A DNA stretch of 5,417 nt from positions 3,516 to 8,932 of the forward strand of contig PALY01000073.1 of the NCBI GenBank assembly GCA_002707085.1, read 5' to 3'. Both the position numbers and the translations under genes were made by a program. This document shows positions 1-4,677 of this stretch, piece by piece. Position 1 is the first letter of the stretch. Every line of letters starts with the position of its first letter. The notes beneath the pieces are model-generated. The model was not told the DNA's origin. It saw only the letters and a list, made by a program, of their open reading frames with translations, and searched no databases. This DNA is from Deltaproteobacteria bacterium. GTDB lineage: Bacteria > Myxococcota_A > UBA796.

Positions 1-147
1 AAACCAGCCCTGAATCGTTCCAGATTGATCCATTGGAAGTGGAACAATCCGACCCACAAGCCAGGAGACCGCCTGCGCTGTAGTCAATGCACTAGGCAAT
101 GTGAGGCTATGAGTCCGGCCATTCTTGGTTCTTATTTCTATTGAAAT
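1..147 (-). other. Probable ubiquitin-like (beta-grasp) domain, N-terminal half, cut by window edge
   Basis: This is residues 605-653 of the pseudokinase protein. A first strand (SIEIRTKNG) and second strand (THSLTLPSA) form a hairpin, followed by a helix (TTAQAVSWLVGRI) and then LPMDQSGTIQGWF. Ubiquitin has the same order: MQIFVKTLTG, KTITLEVEPS, a helix, IPPDQQRLIFAGK. The match rests on pattern and spacing, not on a computed alignment, and the last strand lies outside the window. YukD-type domains of type VII secretion are the closest bacterial parallel known to me. Confidence 0.5.
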
Positions 148-1959
148 ATCGTTGGACTTAAGCAGTTGAGAACCATCATCATCGACGGCCACAGCGGCTT
201 CCGAACCGGAGACCTCAACCGCAAACTTACGGCGCAACTGTTCGGGTGTAAGCATTACCGTAGCAGCATCATCTGAACCACCATCCACCATCAGTTCAAC
301 CACTGGTTCCCGACTAAATGCCATGGTCTCCTGATTCGAAACGGTACCGACATCGCGTTTGGCTGAGGAACCGGAGACACCACTTCGAATCCGCGCCAAT
401 AGATCCTCTGCCGTCAACGGCTCTGGAGAGGCATCAGGAATGACCGGCGGTGCAGGAATTTCTCCTGCAGACGTACCCGATTCCTCTGTTTCCGCTCGCT
501 CAATCACTGGGGTTATCGACGGCACAGTTGGTGGCGTGGGTACGGTCGGTGGTGGTGGAACATCTGTGGTCGGTAAACTCGTTGCATCCACCGATGATGA
601 CTGTGAGCGGGGCGAACGACGGATTCCGCGGCTTGGGGGTCCCGTTGTCCGTGGCGCAGGATCAACTGCGGCCTCCTGCTCGGGTACCGCCAATTCACCC
701 TTGGGACTGATCGGAGAAATTGGGGCTAAATCATCCTCTGCATCACTGGATAAATTTCTGGGTGCATTTCGAGGGCTTCGGCGCACTTTGGACCAACGCC
801 CATCCGCACGATCACTCTGTGCCATGGCCTGCGGCTGTTCCGGTTCTGGTGGTGGTGCCTCTACCTGTTCAGGTGGCGACTCTGGTATGTCCGGTTTGGC
901 AGAATCAGTTCTGCGCGCGATGGCCCTGCGACGTCCCGCAACCCATACATCCGCCGAACTACGACCAAGAGACTCCGCAGTCTTTGTGGTCGGCGCGTCC
1001 AATTGGGCTTTCAGTTCATCTTGATCGACCATCTGCGTTCGGCCTTGCTGCATGGCCTGTCCCACTCGCTGTCCCTCATCTTGGACCATATCCATGACGT
1101 CCAACAATGAGGGTCCAGGCACATTCCGGTCCGACAGCAAGGCATGCACATCTGCCAAAAAGTCATCGCCAGAAACATAGCGCGCTTCCGCATCCGGCCT
1201 CAGCGCTTTCGTAAGCAGGTTTCGTACCGATTCAGGCAACACTTCGCGAAACCGGAACAAGCGCCTAGACCCTTCCCCGCGCGCCGCTTGCTGCCGAATG
1301 TCATTGACCAAGCCATCGTACACAGGCTTGCCCGTCATCATTTCGAAGCCGATCAATGCCAAACCAAAAAGATCACTCGTCAAATCCTCAGGTCGAGCCT
1401 CCATACGCTCAGGAGGGCAATAGCGAAATGAATCCTCTCGGGGAACCTGTCGTCGATCCTCGTGAAACCTCAGAATCTCCACCTGAGGTAAACCATACCC
1501 GACAACCATGACCTGACCATCCGACTTGACCATGATGCGTCTCGGCGTAAGGCCGCCATGGCTGTAAACGCCCTGCGATTGCCCAGCATCGGCCCCTTCC
1601 ACCAAGATTTGTCCTGCGGTGTACATCAATTCAAGGCCGGCCCGTACACCCCCACGTTCACCCCGGTCTGCCAACAGTCGAATCAATTCCGCAACCGACC
1701 ACACTCGCCCCGTTGGATAAACAAATGCGCCTGCGCTCGCGTCATGGCCAACCAGTTCCACCAAACCTGTGACAAGAGGAGACTCCAAGAAACCAATCAC
1801 CACTGCAAGCGCATCAGTAATCGCAGGGTGCTGCTGCCAAGTTGGGTGGAAAACGATGGCAGTGTGGCGTAGGCCATCTGTATCTTCAACTTCTACCAAA
1901 TCCGAGGCAGGACCAAGGAGCTTTCGCCCAGTTACAGTAAGACCAGCTATGGAAGACAT
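1..1959 (-). CDS. Ser/Thr pseudokinase-like protein with Pro-rich linker and C-terminal ubiquitin-like region (partial, C-terminus beyond left edge)
   Basis: An uninterrupted frame of 653 codons runs off the left edge. Residues 1-275 follow the bacterial Ser/Thr kinase fold. SDLFGLALIGFEMMTG (195-210) matches the usual SDxYSLGxxxxExLTG helix, CPPER (181-185) sits where APE belongs, and 246-270 ends with the conserved Arg of subdomain XI (EARY). The catalytic residues are gone: the glycine loop is degenerate, the VAIK lysine is Val36 (TAIV), HRD is HGG (134-136, in HGGLTPRRI), and DFG is GYG (154-156). It should therefore be a catalytically dead scaffold or sensor. Residues about 355-515 are Pro/Ser/Glu-rich and probably disordered. 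Residues 605-653 resemble the first half of a ubiquitin-like beta-grasp domain. No membrane segment is seen in the visible part. The start at 1959 is preferred over the in-frame ATG at 1974 because AGGTGG lies just upstream of it. It is transcribed divergently from the 2054 gene. The kinase fold is secure; the biological role is unknown. Confidence 0.88.
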   Translation of the reverse strand, partial: MSSIAGLTVTGRKLLGPASDLVEVEDTDGLRHTAIVFHPTWQQHPAITDALAVVIGFLESPLVTGLVELVGHDASAGAFVYPTGRVWSVAELIRLLADRGERGGVRAGLELMYTAGQILVEGADAGQSQGVYSHGGLTPRRIMVKSDGQVMVVGYGLPQVEILRFHEDRRQVPREDSFRYCPPERMEARPEDLTSDLFGLALIGFEMMTGKPVYDGLVNDIRQQAARGEGSRRLFRFREVLPESVRNLLTKALRPDAEARYVSGDDFLADVHALLSDRNVPGPSLLDVMDMVQDEGQRVGQAMQQGRTQMVDQDELKAQLDAPTTKTAESLGRSSADVWVAGRRRAIARRTDSAKPDIPESPPEQVEAPPPEPEQPQAMAQSDRADGRWSKVRRSPRNAPRNLSSDAEDDLAPISPISPKGELAVPEQEAAVDPAPRTTGPPSRGIRRSPRSQSSSVDATSLPTTDVPPPPTVPTPPTVPSITPVIERAETEESGTSAGEIPAPPVIPDASPEPLTAEDLLARIRSGVSGSSAKRDVGTVSNQETMAFSREPVVELMVDGGSDDAATVMLTPEQLRRKFAVEVSGSEAAVAVDDDGSQLLKSNDISIEIRTKNGRTHSLTLPSALTTAQAVSWLVGRIVPLPMDQSGTIQGWF

Positions 1960-1963
1960 GTCG

Positions 1964-1969
1964 CCACCT
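1964..1969 (-). promoter_or_regulatory. Ribosome-binding site for the pseudokinase gene
   Basis: AGGTGG on the minus strand lies 4 bases before the ATG at 1959. The alternative in-frame ATG at 1974 is preceded only by a CG-repeat tract with no Shine-Dalgarno-like sequence, so this site decides the start. Confidence 0.6.
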
Positions 1970-1974
1970 GACAT

Positions 1975-1986
1975 CGCGCGCGCGCG
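1975..1986. repeat. Alternating CG tract (CG x 6)
   Basis: Six consecutive CG dinucleotides lie just upstream of the pseudokinase start. Alternating purine-pyrimidine CG tracts can adopt Z-DNA under negative supercoiling, but no function can be read from the sequence. Confidence 0.6.
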
Positions 1987-2011
1987 GGAGATTGTCGTAG
2001 CTTAGCAGAGG

Positions 2012-2021
2012 TGAGCGCTCA
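2012..2021. promoter_or_regulatory. Perfect palindrome TGAGCGCTCA, possible operator
   Basis: TGAGCGCTCA is its own reverse complement and lies near the middle of the divergent intergenic region. A dimeric regulator binding here could act on both promoters. It has no loop, so it is more like a protein-binding site than an RNA hairpin. No regulator gene is visible in the window. Confidence 0.35.
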
Positions 2022-2023
2022 TC

Positions 2024-2037
2024 ACCGTGGTACCGTG
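2024..2037. repeat. Short direct repeat ACCGTG, 8-bp period
   Basis: ACCGTG occurs at 2024-2029 and again at 2032-2037, separated by GT. It lies between the palindrome and the ribosome-binding site of the 2054 gene. It may be chance or part of an operator. Confidence 0.3.
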
Positions 2038-2044
2038 AGACAGC

Positions 2045-2050
2045 GAGGGA
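2045..2050 (+). promoter_or_regulatory. Ribosome-binding site for the GTG start at 2054
   Basis: GAGGGA ends 3 bases before the GTG at 2054 (5 bases counting from the GAGG core). It supports this GTG as the start. The next in-frame upstream codons lead to a stop at 2036-2038 with no other start between, and the first in-frame ATG (codon 50) would remove half of a conserved-looking motif. Confidence 0.6.
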
Positions 2051-2053
2051 CCT

Positions 2054-3640
2054 GTGGCAATTTCTCATGAGCAGCGCAAGAAGCTCGGACTTCCGAGTCA
2101 GGACGCCGCAGACCAGCAACAGGAGCAAACATCCAGCCTTGAAAAAATTGAAGAGGGCCAAGAAATATCACCGGATGTCGCGGAGCGACTCCAGCCACAA
2201 ATGGGCAACTTGGCTGTACAAGCGCTCCTTGCGCAAACACAAAGCTCTTCACAAACCGCAACCGGTACTGCTGATTTTGAGCTGGCAGAAGAAATACAAG
2301 AGCAGGGTGAGGAGTATGAAGGCGGCTCTCTCGATGTCGGCGATATCTCCTTCGGCGGTGGGGGTGGTGGCAGCGACGATGGGGGTGCAATTCCCATCGA
2401 AATGAATCCTTGGGAAGTGGAGCATCTCTTCGGCGGCGATGACGATGACACTCCACGAAAACCCACACCCAAGAAGCCACGCAGAGCCCCACCGCAACAA
2501 CAGTCTGTAGCAGAGCCCCAAACGGACTTATCTACCGATGATGAGCGGCTTCCTGAATCCGAGATGGATCACATCGAAGAATCGCTGGGTAAAACACCCG
2601 TAATGAAAGAGGAGTATCGGGCAGGTGATTCTCGGTACAGGGCCATCGAGTTTGGTCTTCAAACCCCCCATGCCATCGGGCGCAGAACACTGGCCCCAGA
2701 ATCAATGATTGACCGAACCGACCATCTGGACCCCATCGGACGGGCATCCGCCATTGGACGCTTCTTGTCCAACAACGCAACAGAAGAAGGGGCACGCACT
2801 GTCGCCCGACTTACAAGCATGCCCGCTGCCATTCTCCTTACGCCCAGTACAGGCCATGCTGGTGCAGCCGCACGTTTAGCGACATTGACCGTATGTGCAG
2901 AAGCGACAGAAGGTGGTGCGACCCACAGCGATCGGGCCGTAGCCGTATCCCTGTGTCGGGACGCATGGGGACACGCTCTTGAGTCAGCAAGAAAGGTTGC
3001 AGCCACAGGTCGAGTCGTGGCTCCCCATATCGTTGAAGCCGCTGGCGAGGTCATGGACGAAAGCCAAGATCAGCCAAAGTTCCACATGACCAATGAAGCG
3101 ATGGCAGCCATCCGTCTGGGTACACAGGCACTCGACACCATTATCCCCACCCCAGTCATCCCTGAGATTCCATCCCTACACTTCGCTGCCCCACCCGCAC
3201 CCATCAGTGACAACCCTGCCATAGCAGCGGTGGATGCCGCACTCGCGTCCTTTACTGGCGGCGCAAGCTCCGTAGAACTCCCCAATGAACGGGTCTTGGA
3301 CACCACGACACTTCAGCCAGTACTCGATGCAGCAACTGCACTGGTGAACGCGATGGGTCGAGCCCAAGTCGAATTCGCGGCCGCCACCATTGCGTTGAAA
3401 CGCGTCCGCCCCGGATCTCAATCCCTCTCCATTTTGAAACATGCAGACAAGGCCTTGCGACAGTTGGCCCGAACCGTGGTGCGACAGGGTGACACACTGC
3501 ATCGAGCAAGGGGGATGCCTGTCGCAGCCACGGGTGACATGACCCAAAATGCCATTGAGTCAATGCGACAGTCTGCACAATCCCTCTCCTCTTTGCGCCA
3601 ATGGGTGTTTTCGTCGATAGCGGAGGCGCTGTACAAATGA
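2054..3640 (+). CDS. Unknown protein with eCIS-cargo-like LQPQMGNLAVQALL segment
   Basis: This is a 528-residue protein beginning MAISHEQRKKLGLPS. I do not recognise the family as a whole. Residues 46-59 (LQPQMGNLAVQALL) closely match the LQRxxGNxAVxxLL segment often found near the N-terminus of proteins associated with extracellular contractile injection systems, commonly beside a DUF4157 domain. No DUF4157-type HExxH metalloprotease motif is present. Residues about 60-180 are low complexity: Gly-rich (99-111), an acidic DDDD (129-132), basic KKPRR (140-144) and a Gln/Pro-rich stretch, so probably a disordered linker. Three IGR tripeptides occur at 208-236. Residues about 245-528 are Ala-rich and mainly helical, with no signal peptide, membrane segment or recognisable catalytic motif. 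The gene overlaps the following TPR gene by 4 bases. It could be an injected or secreted effector, or a structural or scaffold component of the machine; the sequence does not decide. Confidence 0.85.
   Translation: MAISHEQRKKLGLPSQDAADQQQEQTSSLEKIEEGQEISPDVAERLQPQMGNLAVQALLAQTQSSSQTATGTADFELAEEIQEQGEEYEGGSLDVGDISFGGGGGGSDDGGAIPIEMNPWEVEHLFGGDDDDTPRKPTPKKPRRAPPQQQSVAEPQTDLSTDDERLPESEMDHIEESLGKTPVMKEEYRAGDSRYRAIEFGLQTPHAIGRRTLAPESMIDRTDHLDPIGRASAIGRFLSNNATEEGARTVARLTSMPAAILLTPSTGHAGAAARLATLTVCAEATEGGATHSDRAVAVSLCRDAWGHALESARKVAATGRVVAPHIVEAAGEVMDESQDQPKFHMTNEAMAAIRLGTQALDTIIPTPVIPEIPSLHFAAPPAPISDNPAIAAVDAALASFTGGASSVELPNERVLDTTTLQPVLDAATALVNAMGRAQVEFAAATIALKRVRPGSQSLSILKHADKALRQLARTVVRQGDTLHRARGMPVAATGDMTQNAIESMRQSAQSLSSLRQWVFSSIAEALYK
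2189..2230 (+). other. GNxAVxxLL motif (eCIS-associated segment)
   Basis: Residues 46-59 of the 528-residue protein read LQPQMGNLAVQALL. The Gly-Asn pair, Ala-Val and the closing Leu-Leu are the parts shared with eCIS-associated proteins, as I recall the pattern. It follows a charged helix (30-45) and precedes a Ser/Thr/Gln-rich linker, as expected for a short targeting or docking helix. A database search was not possible. Confidence 0.5.
3622..3626 (+). promoter_or_regulatory. Ribosome-binding site GGAGG for the TPR gene
   Basis: GGAGG inside the end of the upstream gene lies 10 bases before the ATG at 3637. It favours 3637 over the in-frame ATG at 3601 as the start. Confidence 0.55.
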
Positions 3641-4677
3641 ACCTCATCGCTCAAATTGAAGAGTTGGAGAACACACCGTTGCTTGGAACAGGCAAGCAAC
3701 AAGCCCTGCGCTTGGCGGATCAGCTCGCCTTAAGAATCGATCCCAATGCCCACCCCGCCCTGGCCCTTCGATTGCTCATACGAAGATTTCAAGCCAACCC
3801 CAGCGCCACCCAAACAACAGCCCAACTGGCAACGGCAGAAGCGTGGGCGCGAGACGAGGAATTGACGATTCTTGCCACTCGCATTCAACTCTTGTGGTGC
3901 CGGAGAGTCGCCCTTACCTCTCCAGATGCGGTTCCTTTGGCCATTGCAAACACTGCGATTGAACTCGCTCAAAACGAACCAACACTGGGCGTAGAATGGC
4001 GGCTCGCACAAGCAGCAATCTCTCCCAGTAAAGCACGCCTGCTTCGTGAAGAAGCGCTGACTTTATTGGCCCATCCAGCGGAAGACAAAGAACGGATAGA
4101 TGTACATTTGGAATTGGCCGGTGCGGCGAAGGCGGGTGCAGACTTTGTGAACGCGGAGAAGCACTTGATGAAAGCGATGGAGATCGCCCAACAACACGAT
4201 GATGTGAAATACAAAGCCATCTGTTCAAGTCGCATTGGACTTCAGTGGATTGTGCGTGGCCGTATAGATGCTGCAACGTCCTGGCTAGAACAAGCCCTGG
4301 AGATGTCGAAACTCCAAGAAGACGATCTGCAGATTGTCACGCATGCATCCATTTTGAGTGCCATCTGGCTGGAGCAAAGCGACTTGGACAAGGCCACTTC
4401 AACAGCCGATGTATTGCTGGTCGCTGGAGCGCGGAGAGGCAATTGGTTTGCCGTCGTGGATGGTCACATCACTCGAAGCACGATTTCGCTCATTTCCGGC
4501 GATACAACAGCCGCGATTGAACGCCTTGTTCGTGCCGTAGTCCGACTACGAGAGCTCATCCCTGCTGCCGCAATCAACTTACTCAAAGGGCGCTTGGCTG
4601 AACTCAGACATCAGTTGGGTTCTGACGTATTCGACGAACACTACACAGCAGCAGTCGAGGCCCACAAATCACACTGA
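3637..4677 (+). CDS. TPR-like helical-repeat protein
   Basis: This is a 346-residue, almost entirely helical protein with no signal peptide, membrane segment or catalytic motif. TPR-like helix pairs are visible at about 155-187, 193-227, 233-262 and 273-305. The third-quarter segment GLQWIVRGRIDAATSWLEQA (201-220) shows the typical small-residue pattern of a TPR hairpin. The N-terminal 150 residues also look like helical pairs, though more degenerate. TPR arrays bind other proteins, and the ATGA overlap with the upstream gene implies translational coupling and a shared complex. A role as adaptor or chaperone for the 528-residue protein is plausible but inferred. An in-frame ATG at 3601 would add 12 residues; it lies deeper in the upstream gene, and the GGAGG at 3622 supports 3637. 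Confidence 0.85.
   Translation: MNLIAQIEELENTPLLGTGKQQALRLADQLALRIDPNAHPALALRLLIRRFQANPSATQTTAQLATAEAWARDEELTILATRIQLLWCRRVALTSPDAVPLAIANTAIELAQNEPTLGVEWRLAQAAISPSKARLLREEALTLLAHPAEDKERIDVHLELAGAAKAGADFVNAEKHLMKAMEIAQQHDDVKYKAICSSRIGLQWIVRGRIDAATSWLEQALEMSKLQEDDLQIVTHASILSAIWLEQSDLDKATSTADVLLVAGARRGNWFAVVDGHITRSTISLISGDTTAAIERLVRAVVRLRELIPAAAINLLKGRLAELRHQLGSDVFDEHYTAAVEAHKSH

Larger units (their letters stand above)
1960..2053. promoter_or_regulatory. Divergent intergenic region, likely holding both promoters
   Basis: These 94 bases separate two divergently transcribed genes and should contain promoters for both. No convincing -35/-10 pair of the housekeeping type was found by eye. The region contains a perfect palindrome (2012-2021), an alternating CG tract (1975-1986), a short direct repeat (2024-2037) and the two ribosome-binding sites. 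Its small size suggests shared control of both transcripts. Confidence 0.5.

Noticed and set aside
359..1024. Long plus-strand open frame of 221 codons
   Set aside because: It is antisense to the pseudokinase linker. Its Gly/Ser/Ala-rich content is what the complement of Pro/Ser-rich codons gives, and it has no domain or ribosome-binding site.
1..1959. Active Ser/Thr protein kinase
   Set aside because: The Lys, HRD Asp and DFG Asp are all missing.
1960..1974. Start of the pseudokinase gene at the ATG at 1974
   Set aside because: It has no Shine-Dalgarno-like sequence upstream, only the CG tract. The ATG at 1959 has AGGTGG 4 bases upstream. The difference is only five residues.
2022..2492. 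Minus-strand open frames opposite the start of the 528-residue gene
   Set aside because: Their His/Arg/Pro-rich composition is an antisense artefact of the Gly/Asp/Gln-rich linker; they have no recognisable domain.
3601..3636. Start of the TPR gene at the ATG at 3601
   Set aside because: It would overlap the upstream gene by 40 bases. The ATG at 3637 forms the usual ATGA coupling and has GGAGG upstream.
2054..3640. DUF4157-type metalloprotease toxin
   Set aside because: No HExxH motif occurs anywhere in the protein; only the accompanying GNxAV segment is present.
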